Of a DNA stretch of 64,000 bases, positions 26,027 through 33,553 are shown in pieces. The position numbers and the translations under genes are program-made. The stretch's first letter is position 1. The number at the start of each line of letters is the position of its first letter. The notes below the pieces were generated by a model. It did not search any database, was not told the DNA's origin, and saw only the letters and a list, made by a program, of their open reading frames with translations. This DNA is from Kribbella soli (GTDB lineage: Bacteria; Actinomycetota; Actinomycetes; Propionibacteriales; Kribbellaceae): contig NZ_SJJZ01000001.1 of the NCBI RefSeq assembly GCF_004331345.1, positions 1,984,001 to 2,048,000 on the forward strand, in the 5' to 3' direction.

Positions 26027-26398
26027 TCAAGAAACGACCGGAGTCTCGCCGGTGAACGTTATCCGCCAGTCCGCGGACCAGGCGTGGACGGCGATGTCGA
26101 AGCCGTCGCGGGTGGCGGCAACCCGATAATGACCGCTCTCCGGAGGTAGGACGTCCGCGGTCCAGCCCCGGGCGCGCAACGCCGCGGCTGCGGCGTCGAC
26201 GGCAGCCGCCGGGTCCGGCGCCTTCGGGTTGCCGGTCTCGATGGTGACTCTGGAGACGGTGGCCGTCCCGCGTCCGTCGAACAGTACGCCGGGATTCACC
26301 GGCCCCGGGTCGTGCGTCACGACCGGCCGCTGATCAGGTACGACGGCCTCCGCCACCGCCAGCAACTCGCTCCGCAGGAACTCACGCTCGCCTGTCAT
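26027..26398 (-). CDS. Small partner protein of a DUF1023 hydrolase, copy 3
   Basis: Encodes 123 residues from ATG 26398, overlapping the hydrolase stop as ATGA, exactly as in copy 1. The core reads VVTHDPGPVNPGVLFDGRG, then VTIETGNPKAPDP, ALRARGWTADV and ADWRITFTGETPVV. The Cys found before the central strand in copies 1 and 2 is Ser here. No signal peptide. The frame running upstream to 26563 overlaps the hydrolase coding region and is not protein-like. Confidence 0.7.
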   Translation of the reverse strand: MTGEREFLRSELLAVAEAVVPDQRPVVTHDPGPVNPGVLFDGRGTATVSRVTIETGNPKAPDPAAAVDAAAAALRARGWTADVLPPESGHYRVAATRDGFDIAVHAWSADWRITFTGETPVVS

Positions 26399-27504
26399 CG
26401 CTGCCGCCCTTCCGAGCCCCGTCCGGCACCGTTCGTCGGCCGCCCCGCAGCAGTCTGTCCGGCGGCGGCTCCGGCCGATTCCTTCGACGGTTTGGTGAGG
26501 GCTCCAACACCGTCGTACACCTTGGACGCCGCCCCGGCGACAGCGTTCAGTGCGCCACCCCACGACGTACCGAGGAAGAGCTTGGTCTCGGCGGATCGGC
26601 TCGTGTTCGTGGTCGTGATGTGCATCAGGTCGCCCCGGACCACGCGCCCGATGTTGCGCAGCGACTCACTGTTCGGCCGGTAGTACTCGTTGTGCCAGTG
26701 CACCGACACCGGGTCGTCGTCGACCCGCGGATCGCTGGTCGCCATCCGGACCGCGTCCGAGAAGTTCGCCGGATCCGGTCCGTGCCACTCGGTGTACGAG
26801 ACGTAGTCTCCCGGGGCGCGCTCCGTGTACAGCCGGGTCGGCGGCTGCACGAAGTCGGCGGCCTCGTCGACGTACTTCGCGATTCCCGGCGAGCCCGTCA
26901 TCACCAGCCGCTTCGGCCGGGCGCCCGCCATCACCGCCTGGGCGGCCACCTCGGTGCCGTACGAATGCGCGACCAGCGTGACGTCCGCGTCGTCGGCCTT
27001 CAGTTCGTCGACCTCGTTCATGAACTCCGCGAGCCGCGGCCCGGCCTCGATCGCCGCGTCCTTGCTCGCGGCCTGCACCAGGCCCTGCGGCGAGTCGTAG
27101 TCGAGCCACACCACGACCGCCGTACCCGGGCCGGCCTCCTGCTTGATCAGGTCGCCGCGGTCCGACTGCCCGCGGAACGTGTCCAGGCTGTTGCCCATCC
27201 CGGGAACCAGCACCGCGATGTTCTTCGCCGCCTGGAGATCACCGAGGACCTCGACCGCACGGCCCTGTCCCTCGGGGTCGACCAGGTAGAACTGCCGAGG
27301 CCGCTCGACCTCGATGACGTTGCCTTCGGCATCCACGTCGGTGACGGTGACCGGGGTGAGCAGTTCCTTGACGGTGTCCAGCCGCTTGAGCTGGTCATCA
27401 CTCGCGGTGCCGGCGTCGGCCGCGGCCTGCAGCCGGTCGCGGGCCGCGACGAGCACGGCATGGTTGGCGCGGAACCGTTCGGCAAGCTGGTCGGACTCAG
27501 TCAT
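26395..27504 (-). CDS. DUF1023 alpha/beta hydrolase, copy 2
   Basis: Encodes 369 residues. It has a shorter helical N-terminus than copy 1 (about 85 residues, FRANHAVLVAARDRLQAAAD), then RPRQFYLVDPEGQGRAVEV and NIAVLVPGMGNSLDTFRGQS. The nucleophile elbow is LVAHSYGTEVAAQAV, the acidic region GPDPANFSDAVRMATSD, and the His-containing stretch is VSVHWHNEYYRPNSESL. The C-terminal 40 residues are Ala/Gly-rich and probably disordered. The copies align along most of their length, so the locus arose by duplication of a two-gene module. Cytoplasmic location is likely, as no signal is seen. Confidence 0.82.
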   Translation of the reverse strand: MTESDQLAERFRANHAVLVAARDRLQAAADAGTASDDQLKRLDTVKELLTPVTVTDVDAEGNVIEVERPRQFYLVDPEGQGRAVEVLGDLQAAKNIAVLVPGMGNSLDTFRGQSDRGDLIKQEAGPGTAVVVWLDYDSPQGLVQAASKDAAIEAGPRLAEFMNEVDELKADDADVTLVAHSYGTEVAAQAVMAGARPKRLVMTGSPGIAKYVDEAADFVQPPTRLYTERAPGDYVSYTEWHGPDPANFSDAVRMATSDPRVDDDPVSVHWHNEYYRPNSESLRNIGRVVRGDLMHITTTNTSRSAETKLFLGTSWGGALNAVAGAASKVYDGVGALTKPSKESAGAAAGQTAAGRPTNGAGRGSEGRQR

Positions 27505-27567
27505 CGTGACTCCCCGTGACAGCCGGTCACCTGGGCGTGCAACCGGGCCAATCGCAGTTTGTCAGGC

Positions 27568-28128
27568 CTAAGGGGTGAAGGCCAGTGACCAGTTGCCGGA
27601 GTGGTACGAGAGGTTGACCGTGGCCAGCGGGCGTACGTCGACGTGCCGCAGCGACTCCGCCGGCGCGTCGACGACGTACAGGACGATCGCGCGGACGATC
27701 GCCGGATGGACGACCGCCAGTGCGGAGCCGTGCTCCCGCGCCGCCAGATCGCCCAGCCAGTCGGCGACCCTGGCGAGCACGTCGTTCTCGGTCTCGCCGC
27801 CCGGCGTGGCAGTGTGCGGGCGCTCGAGCCACGCCGCCACCCGCGACGGCTCGGACGCGAGCAGTTCCTCCAGCCCGCGCCCGGTCCACTCGCCGTACTC
27901 ACGGTCCCGCAGCGCCGGCTCCACCACCGGGTCGAGCCCGAGTACGGCGGCCGTGCGTACGGCGGCCTGCTCCGGGCCGGCGTACACAGCATGGGCGGAC
28001 AGCTTCAGCTCACTGGCCGCCTCGACGCTCGCCGGATCCGGCTCGGTGTCACCACCGAGCACGAGTCCGCGCAACGCGGGCGTCAGGGCATGCGCGACCA
28101 GGGTCAGAGCCTGGGGTGGTGCGGTCAA
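27568..28128 (-). CDS. Histidine-phosphatase-fold protein with altered RHG motif
   Basis: Encodes 186 residues, starting at TTG 28128 inside the cbtA stop (TTGA overlap). The fold of the phosphoglycerate mutase/histidine phosphatase family is visible: LTLVAHALTPALRG at the N-terminus, VRTAAVLGLDP, DREYGEWTGRGLEELL and LAVVHPAIVRAIVLYV. The nucleophile His13 and the late His are present, but the Arg and Gly of the standard RHG triplet are both Ala (AHA). Phosphatase activity may therefore be weak or lost. It is the last gene of a cobalamin-riboswitch operon, so a role in corrinoid or cobalt metabolism is likely. Confidence 0.72.
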   Translation of the reverse strand: MTAPPQALTLVAHALTPALRGLVLGGDTEPDPASVEAASELKLSAHAVYAGPEQAAVRTAAVLGLDPVVEPALRDREYGEWTGRGLEELLASEPSRVAAWLERPHTATPGGETENDVLARVADWLGDLAAREHGSALAVVHPAIVRAIVLYVVDAPAESLRHVDVRPLATVNLSYHSGNWSLAFTP

Positions 28129-28880
28129 GCGGCAGCCACCTTCGATCGGATCGGCCGGCGGTCCACCGCGACCGCATACCCGAATCCGAGCAGGAGCCAC
28201 AGCGTCGCCTGCGTACCGAGCGAGGCGAACCGGAACTGCCACAGCAGCGTAGCGGGGAACGTCTCCGGAACCTCGTTGATCCGCGGCAGAATCAGGTACG
28301 CCGCCACCACGGTGACGACCAGCCCGACGACACCGCCCGCGAGCCGGGCGACCTCGCCGTACCGCGCGGCCCACCGGGACAGCGCGACACCGGCCCAGAC
28401 CGCGAGCAGGCCGATCACCAGCGTCAGGAGATAGGTGACCGTACGGCGGGTGATCGTGTCCGGATCACCGACCGCAGGCGGGTTCGGCGGGTACTTGAGG
28501 AACGGGACCAGCACGATGCCGACGAAGCCCGCCGCGGCGAGTCCGAGCGCGGCGTACGCGTCGTTCCCGGTCCGGAGCTTGCGGCGGAGCAGCGTGAACG
28601 CGACGGCGAACAGTCCGCCGAGCGCAACGCCGTACAGGCTGGTCGCGAGGAACAAACCGGCCCGCTGGCCGTCACGGCTGACGAGCGGCTCTTCCTCTTC
28701 GGCGGCAGGCTCAGTGCTGTCGCCATGGTCATGGGTGTGCGCGTGACTGCCGGCCTCTTCGATCGCGATCGCCGCGTCGACACGCGGCTCGCCCAGCACA
28801 TAGGCGAACGTTCCGGCCAACAGGCCGGCGAAGAGTCCGACGATCAATCCGCGCACCAGGAGCGATCCGAAGGTGCGCAT
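28125..28880 (-). CDS. cbtA: CbtA, cobalt transporter subunit
   Basis: Encodes 251 residues. The N-terminal MRTFGSLLVRGLIVGLFAGLLAGTFAYVLGEPRVDAAI-type segment is the CbtA family hallmark, with a first membrane helix and GEP turn. Next comes an acidic loop with HAHTHDHGD, a likely metal-capture site (about residues 46-53). Five more membrane helices follow, with LVPFLKYPPNPPAVGDPDT between two of them. CbtA works with CbtB in the inner membrane for cobalt uptake. The genes lie 3 bp apart and are behind a B12 riboswitch. Confidence 0.88.
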   Translation of the reverse strand: MRTFGSLLVRGLIVGLFAGLLAGTFAYVLGEPRVDAAIAIEEAGSHAHTHDHGDSTEPAAEEEEPLVSRDGQRAGLFLATSLYGVALGGLFAVAFTLLRRKLRTGNDAYAALGLAAAGFVGIVLVPFLKYPPNPPAVGDPDTITRRTVTYLLTLVIGLLAVWAGVALSRWAARYGEVARLAGGVVGLVVTVVAAYLILPRINEVPETFPATLLWQFRFASLGTQATLWLLLGFGYAVAVDRRPIRSKVAAA

Positions 28881-28883
28881 CGT

Positions 28884-29081
28884 CTAGTGGCAGGGCACGC
28901 CGAGCAGATGGCGACCGTCGTGCATCAACTCGTGCAGGTACATCCCGGACCGGGACACCGCACCCTGGTCGAACCCGACCAGATACGCGAGCAGGAGCAT
29001 CACACCGACGCTGAGCAGCGCGACAGCGAGAAGCTTGGGCGAGAGAGCCGGTACGGCGACCGACTGGGCAGGAGCTGCCAT
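28884..29081 (-). CDS. cbtB: CbtB, cobalt transporter small subunit
   Basis: Encodes 65 residues from ATG 29081, with AGGAGG about 9 nt upstream. It has one membrane helix (about 17-38) and the conserved C-terminal SGMYLHELMHDGRHLLGVPCH, whose His residues and final Cys-His are likely metal ligands. Small size and single helix match CbtB. It is the first gene of the operon cbtB-cbtA-phosphatase. Confidence 0.88.
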   Translation of the reverse strand: MAAPAQSVAVPALSPKLLAVALLSVGVMLLLAYLVGFDQGAVSRSGMYLHELMHDGRHLLGVPCH

Positions 29082-29124
29082 CTGAACTGAACCTCCTGGG
29101 GAAATGCGCGTTCCCTTAGAAAGG

Positions 29125-29235
29125 CTGCGAGTGCCCGAGCGTCCTGACTTACGAGCCGAAACTCGATCACAGTGGCGCGGCCGCGCCGGCTTCTCACCGG
29201 CTTCCCTCATGGCACCGCAGGTTGACCCTCGAACC
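29125..29235 (-). ncRNA. Cobalamin (B12) riboswitch
   Basis: On the minus strand the leader reads GGTGCC (29216-29211), GAGGGAAGCCGGTGAGAAGCCGG, then GCGCCACTGTGATCGAG and finally AAGTCAGGACGCTCGGGC. GGGAA..CCGGTG.GAA.CCGG, GCCACTGT and AGTCAGGA are the conserved blocks of cobalamin riboswitches in the right order and spacing. It ends about 45 nt before the cbtB start. Binding of B12 should switch off cbtBA expression. Confidence 0.92.
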
Positions 29236-29354
29236 GTAGGGGCCCGCCCACCCCCCGGTCAACGCACCACGGCGCGCCGGTGACCTATCCCACCTAACGC
29301 CGCGGGGCGCGGAATGCCGGGCGCCGAGCTGCTGCTCGCCCCTATCCTGGGGAG

Positions 29355-29996
29355 ATGCCGTCCGCTCATCATTTGTTTGCGTTCGCTGTTACCGCGTTCA
29401 TCATCATCGTTGTGCCTGGGCCGAGCGTGTTGTTCATTGTGGGGCGGGCGCTTGCGGTGGGGCGGCGGGAAGCCGTGTTGACGATGGTGGGGAACACGCT
29501 TGGCGCGGCGGTCTTGCTGGGTGGGATCTCGCTCGGGCTCGGGACGTTGATCGCCGCGAGTGCGGTGGCGCTGACCGTGGTGAAGCTCGTGGGAGCGGCG
29601 TACCTGATCTATCTCGGCGTGCAGGCGTTTCGCTCGCGGAAGTCGCTGGTCGAGGCGATGCGCGGTACGGCGAAGCCGAGCACTACCCGGCGGACCATCC
29701 GGCAGGGGTTCCTGGTCGGAGTGACGAATGCGAAGACGGCGGTGTTCTTCGCTGCCGTGCTGCCGCAGTTCGTCGACAAGGGGGCCAGTGCGCCGGCGTG
29801 GGCGCAGATTCTGGTGCTCGGGCTGATCTTCATCCTGATCGCGCTCTGCTCGGACAGCGTCTGGGCGTTCGTCGCCGGTACGGCGCGCGAGTGGTTCGCC
29901 CGCTCACCGCGCCGGCTCGAGCTGGTCGGAGGCACCGGCGGCCTGATGATCATCGGCCTCGGCGCGAGCATCGCGGTCACCGGCTCCAAGGAGTAG
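29355..29996 (+). CDS. LysE/RhtB family translocator
   Basis: Encodes 213 residues with six membrane segments. The LysE family motif VPGPSVLFIVGRALAVGRREAVLTMVGN is represented early (residues about 20-47), followed by AAYLIYLGVQAFRSRKS and GFLVGVTNAKTAVFFAAVLPQFV. It exports amino acids such as threonine, homoserine or leucine across the inner membrane. It is divergent from the cbt operon. No regulator is adjacent, so the substrate remains open. It differs clearly from the LysE/ArgO-type gene at 50745. Confidence 0.86.
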   Translation: MPSAHHLFAFAVTAFIIIVVPGPSVLFIVGRALAVGRREAVLTMVGNTLGAAVLLGGISLGLGTLIAASAVALTVVKLVGAAYLIYLGVQAFRSRKSLVEAMRGTAKPSTTRRTIRQGFLVGVTNAKTAVFFAAVLPQFVDKGASAPAWAQILVLGLIFILIALCSDSVWAFVAGTAREWFARSPRRLELVGGTGGLMIIGLGASIAVTGSKE

Positions 29997-30053
29997 GCAC
30001 GTGTGTGGGCGAACCGCGCTCATGTGCGGGCACAGTTCCTCCGAAACTGCATC

Positions 30054-30140
30054 TCGACAGTACGTATACGTCTGGTACGCGCCATCCGCGCGCCGGGCGG
30101 CGGACCGGATCCCGGACAGTGGACATATACGTACTGTCGA
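30054..30140. repeat. Long inverted repeat between convergent genes
   Basis: TCGACAGTACGTATACGTC (30054-30072) and its near-complement (30122-30140) pair over 19 bp with one mismatch; the outer 15 bp are perfect. The arms enclose 49 bp of GC-rich DNA and are themselves richer in A and T than the surroundings. No T-run follows. It lies between the ends of the LysE and MFS genes. Confidence 0.7.
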
Positions 30141-30166
30141 CCTGCACAAGTCCGCGCCGTAGATCC

Positions 30167-31531
30167 TTAGGCGGTGGCGGTACGGCGGCCTGCTGGGACG
30201 CCGAGGAGTGCTAGTAGGGCCGGGAGGCCGAAGGCGATGAGGTAGGCCAGTACTGCGGAATGCGGTTCCATTGCTGCGAACAACGATCCGCCGATCGCGA
30301 GGATCGTTGCGGTTGACAACGAGTCGCTGAGCTGCAGGGCGGAGCTGTTGGCGCCCTGCTCGTCACGTTCGGAGTACTCCAGGACCAGCACCGACAGGGT
30401 CGGGAACACGGTCCCCATGCCCAGACCGGTCAGGCTCCAGCCGAGGATGCCGACCAGCACCGGGACGTCCGGGTTGAGCGTCAGCGCCGCAGTGACGATG
30501 CCGACCAGGATCGCGAGCATGCCGGCCTGCAGGAAGACCGCGTGGGAGAACGGCTGGTTCGGCCGGCCGCGGTACCAGGACGCGGCGGACCAGCTCAGTG
30601 CGCTGACCGTCAGTACGAGACCGGCGAACGCCGGCGACAGGCCACGTTCCCGCGTGAGCATCAACGGCAGGAACACCTCCGCGCCGAACCCGGACGCCGC
30701 CACCAACCCGCGCAGCGCGATCACCGACGGCAGCCCGCGCCCGAACGCGAACGTCCCGGACGGCAACAGCCGCGGTGCGAACGCGATCACCCCGGCCAGA
30801 CCGACCACGAGCAGCACAATCTGTACGGCGCCACGCTGCTGCCCGCCGTAGTGCAGCAGTCCGACACCGACCGCGGCCGCGACTGCCCACAGCGCCCGCT
30901 TGTCCCACAGCTTCCCCGGGCGTACGTCGTACGCGCTCCCGCGGGCCAGTCCGGGACGCATCACCAGCGCTGCCGGGATTGCGATCACCGGTACGGCGAG
31001 GAAGACGATCCGCCAGTTCGTGTGCTCGACGATCAGGCCGGCGATCGCGGGACCGACGAGGGACGGTACGACCCAGCCGGTCGCGAACGCGGCGAAGATC
31101 CGCGGACGGAGGCGGGCCGGGTACAGCTGACCCACGACGACGTACAGCGCGACCGTGAGCAGGCCGGAGCCGAAGCCTTGGATGATCCGGCCCGCGACGA
31201 GGATCTCCATCGACGGCGCCAGGCCCGCGATCAACAGCCCGGCCAGGAACCACGCCGTACCGTGCCAGAGCGGACGGGTCGGGCCCTTCAGGTCGCTCCA
31301 GGTGCCGGAGACAACCATCGCGACCACACCGGAGGCGAGCGGGCCGCCGAACGCGAGCGCGTACAGGTTGAGGCCGTCGAGCGCCTGCGCAACGGTCGGC
31401 ATCGCGGTCGCGACCGCCAGCGACTCGAACGCGACGAGGGTGATCAGCGCGACCATCCCGACGGTCAGTGCGCGGTACTGCGGTGAAAGGACGCCGCCTG
31501 TCTCAACGGTCGGCTCGGCAACGGTGGTCAT
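30167..31531 (-). CDS. MFS transporter, multidrug-efflux type
   Basis: Encodes about 454 residues from ATG 31531 (ATG 31543 also in frame; neither has a clear ribosome site). Twelve or more membrane helices are visible. Motif A-like SGTWSDLKGPTRPL follows the second helix, RIIQGFGSGLLTVALYVVVGQLYP covers motif B, and GWVVPSLVGPAIAGLI corresponds to motif C of drug:H+ antiporters. The substrate is unknown. A quasi-palindrome around AAGTGCACTT (31552-31561) overlaps its promoter region and might be a repressor site. Confidence 0.85.
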   Translation of the reverse strand: MTTVAEPTVETGGVLSPQYRALTVGMVALITLVAFESLAVATAMPTVAQALDGLNLYALAFGGPLASGVVAMVVSGTWSDLKGPTRPLWHGTAWFLAGLLIAGLAPSMEILVAGRIIQGFGSGLLTVALYVVVGQLYPARLRPRIFAAFATGWVVPSLVGPAIAGLIVEHTNWRIVFLAVPVIAIPAALVMRPGLARGSAYDVRPGKLWDKRALWAVAAAVGVGLLHYGGQQRGAVQIVLLVVGLAGVIAFAPRLLPSGTFAFGRGLPSVIALRGLVAASGFGAEVFLPLMLTRERGLSPAFAGLVLTVSALSWSAASWYRGRPNQPFSHAVFLQAGMLAILVGIVTAALTLNPDVPVLVGILGWSLTGLGMGTVFPTLSVLVLEYSERDEQGANSSALQLSDSLSTATILAIGGSLFAAMEPHSAVLAYLIAFGLPALLALLGVPAGRRTATA

Positions 31532-31569
31532 GCCGACGACCATCGTTGCTCAAGTGCACTTTAAGTCAA

Positions 31570-31935
31570 CTAGAGAACCGCAGCGAGAACGAGCGCCAGG
31601 ATCGGCGGCACTGCTTGGGTGGCGGCGGCGCGGACCATGCGACGGTCGGAGGCGACGAGCACGATCCCCGCGCCGGCCATGCACGCGCAGGCGAAAAGCG
31701 CGATGGTGTGGCCCTTGTCGCCACCCCAGATCAGCCCGCCGAGCGCACCGATCGCCAGGAACAGGTTGTAGAAGCCCTGGTTGAACGCCCACGGCCGAGC
31801 AGTCTCGACCTCGGTGTCCTTCACCAGGAACCGCCGGTAGGTGCTGGGCTTCCGGAACAGCACGCTTTCCATGGCGAACACGACCACATGGAACACACCC
31901 GCGACACCAACGAAGATCTGCGCGATCACGCTCAT
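31570..31935 (-). CDS. DUF1304 family membrane protein
   Basis: Encodes 121 residues with four membrane helices. The family pattern is clear: IFVGVAGVFHVVVFAMESVLF at the start, then FRKPSTYRRF, ARPWAFNQGFYNLFLAIGALGGL (with the conserved NQGFYN) and a final hydrophobic pair. DUF1304 proteins are small integral membrane proteins of unknown role. It is 15 bp downstream of the phosphotriesterase-family gene on the same strand, so the two may be one transcript. Confidence 0.85.
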   Translation of the reverse strand: MSVIAQIFVGVAGVFHVVVFAMESVLFRKPSTYRRFLVKDTEVETARPWAFNQGFYNLFLAIGALGGLIWGGDKGHTIALFACACMAGAGIVLVASDRRMVRAAATQAVPPILALVLAAVL

Positions 31936-31950
31936 GCCCGGAAGGTACCG

Positions 31951-32862
31951 CTACGCCCGCCAATCCGTGGCGAAGGCGCGCGCTGGGTTGTTCCGGAACA
32001 CCGCGTCGGCGATGTCCGCACCGAAGTACCGCGTGATCCGCGGCCTGAGGTGCGTCAGCAGGTACGGCATCCCCGGGCCCTCTCCGGTCGCGGCCCGGGC
32101 GCGCGCCGTCGTGGTGTCGCCGCCGAGGAGCAGGCGGTCCGCGTACCCCGCGTCGATCAGCGCCGCGAGGCAATCGGTCAGCCGCGGATCGGTCGCGTTG
32201 TTGGCCCTCGACGGCCCGTCGAACGCCAACCATGCACCCCGCTGCGCCAGCTCGAGATGCACGCGATGATCGGGAAACCGGTTCAGATGCCCGAGAATCA
32301 CGGCGGCCGGGTGTACGGTGAGCTCGTCGACGAGCAGATCGAGTACGGCGTCCGCGGCGGAACCGAGCTCGTGATGGATGGCGATCGGCGCGTTGGTCGC
32401 GTGATGAGCCTCGGCCGCTGCCCGCATCACGAGCTCGGCATGTACGTCGAGCACATGGAACCCGCCGGCCACCTTGATCAGCCCGGCGCGGACCTGGGTG
32501 TCACCGATGCCGGCCGTCAGCTCGCGGACGAAGATCTCGGCCAGCTGGTCCTGCACCTTGTCGACGTACCCGTCCGGGTAGTGCTCGCGCCGGTGCATAC
32601 CGGTCGCGGCGACGATCGAAACGCCTGTGCTGGTGGAGATTCCGGGCAGGAGACCGGCTTGCCGGTTCAGTCCGTGCGGGGTCCATTGCACGATCGCCTG
32701 GCCGCCTGCTTCCGCAAACGCCCGTACCTCGGCGACCGCGGCGGCCTCGTCGTCCAGCTCCTGCCCCGGCAGCACAGCCGAGCGGAAGAACAGGTGGTCG
32801 TGCGCGTCGGTCACGCCGAGCGCTTCCGGCACGAGGTCGTCCAGGACCGTACGGATCCGCAT
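31951..32862 (-). CDS. Phosphotriesterase-family metal hydrolase
   Basis: Encodes 303 residues. Binuclear metal residues are all in place: H21 and H23 (VTDAHDHLF), K130 (GLIKVAGG, the carboxylated Lys), H164 (AIHHELG), H192 (ILGHLNRFPD) and D249 (LLGGDTT). This fold includes phosphotriesterase-related lactonases; the natural substrate is probably a lactone or ester rather than an organophosphate. It is followed by the DUF1304 gene. It is separated from the response regulator upstream by 46 bp. Confidence 0.85.
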   Translation of the reverse strand: MRIRTVLDDLVPEALGVTDAHDHLFFRSAVLPGQELDDEAAAVAEVRAFAEAGGQAIVQWTPHGLNRQAGLLPGISTSTGVSIVAATGMHRREHYPDGYVDKVQDQLAEIFVRELTAGIGDTQVRAGLIKVAGGFHVLDVHAELVMRAAAEAHHATNAPIAIHHELGSAADAVLDLLVDELTVHPAAVILGHLNRFPDHRVHLELAQRGAWLAFDGPSRANNATDPRLTDCLAALIDAGYADRLLLGGDTTTARARAATGEGPGMPYLLTHLRPRITRYFGADIADAVFRNNPARAFATDWRA

Positions 32863-32908
32863 CAGAGCCTCTCTGTCAGGTCACGGCACCAGCAAAGATA
32901 CCGTCGGG

Positions 32909-33553
32909 TCAACCGCGGAGGGCGGTCAGTACGGCGAGGACCCGGCGGTTCACGTCGGCCGAGGGTTCCAGTTGGAGCTTGCGAAAGAGGTTTGCGCAGG
33001 TTGCCTCGACGGTGCGCTCGCTGATGTGGAGCTCTCCGGCGATGGACGAGTTGGATCGTCCCTCCGCCATCAGCGCCAGGATGTCTCGCTCCCGACTCGT
33101 GAGCTGGGTCAGGGGCGAGTCCGGACGCCTTCGCTGCATCAGCCGCGACACGATGGTCGGGTCGAGGACGCATTCGCCGTCGGCGACCCGCCGGAGTGCA
33201 TCCACGAGTACGGCGATATCGGACACCCGCTCCTTGAGCAGATAGCCGACGCCACCGGGTTGATCCGCGAGAAGCCGGGATGCGTACCGGCTCTCGACGT
33301 ACTGGCTCAGCACGACCACCGCCGTATCCGGGTAACGCTCGCGGATCCGACGAGCAGCCACCAGCCCTTCGTCGGTGTGGGTCGGCGGCATCCGGATGTC
33401 CACGATCGCGGCATCCGGCGTACCGAGTGCGACCAGGCGGAGCAGTTCGTCGGCATCAGCGGCCTCACCGATGACGTCGATGCCGGCGTCACCGAGCAGC
33501 CGTGCGAGGCCCGAGCGGATCAGCATGACATCGTCCGCGATCACGACTCGCAT
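32909..33553 (-). CDS. NarL/LuxR-family response regulator
   Basis: Encodes 214 residues. The receiver has the acidic pair D7-D8, phospho-acceptor D52 (AIVDIRMPPTHTDEG, typical of the NarL type), the conserved Ser/Thr as S in VVVLSQY and K in YLLKERV. The LuxR helix-turn-helix (about 148-205) reads LTSRERDILALMAEGRSN, then ISERTVEATCANLFRKLQL, an unusual variant of the common VEKH..I..KL recognition end. Its start overlaps the end of the kinase-like gene by 13 bp, so the two are coupled. Confidence 0.87.
   Translation of the reverse strand: MRVVIADDVMLIRSGLARLLGDAGIDVIGEAADADELLRLVALGTPDAAIVDIRMPPTHTDEGLVAARRIRERYPDTAVVVLSQYVESRYASRLLADQPGGVGYLLKERVSDIAVLVDALRRVADGECVLDPTIVSRLMQRRRPDSPLTQLTSRERDILALMAEGRSNSSIAGELHISERTVEATCANLFRKLQLEPSADVNRRVLAVLTALRG

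Noticed and set aside
23900..27504. Assigning the DUF1023 locus to a type VII secretion cluster
   Set aside because: No WXG100, EccC or other secretion gene lies in the window, and the small proteins have no secretion signal.
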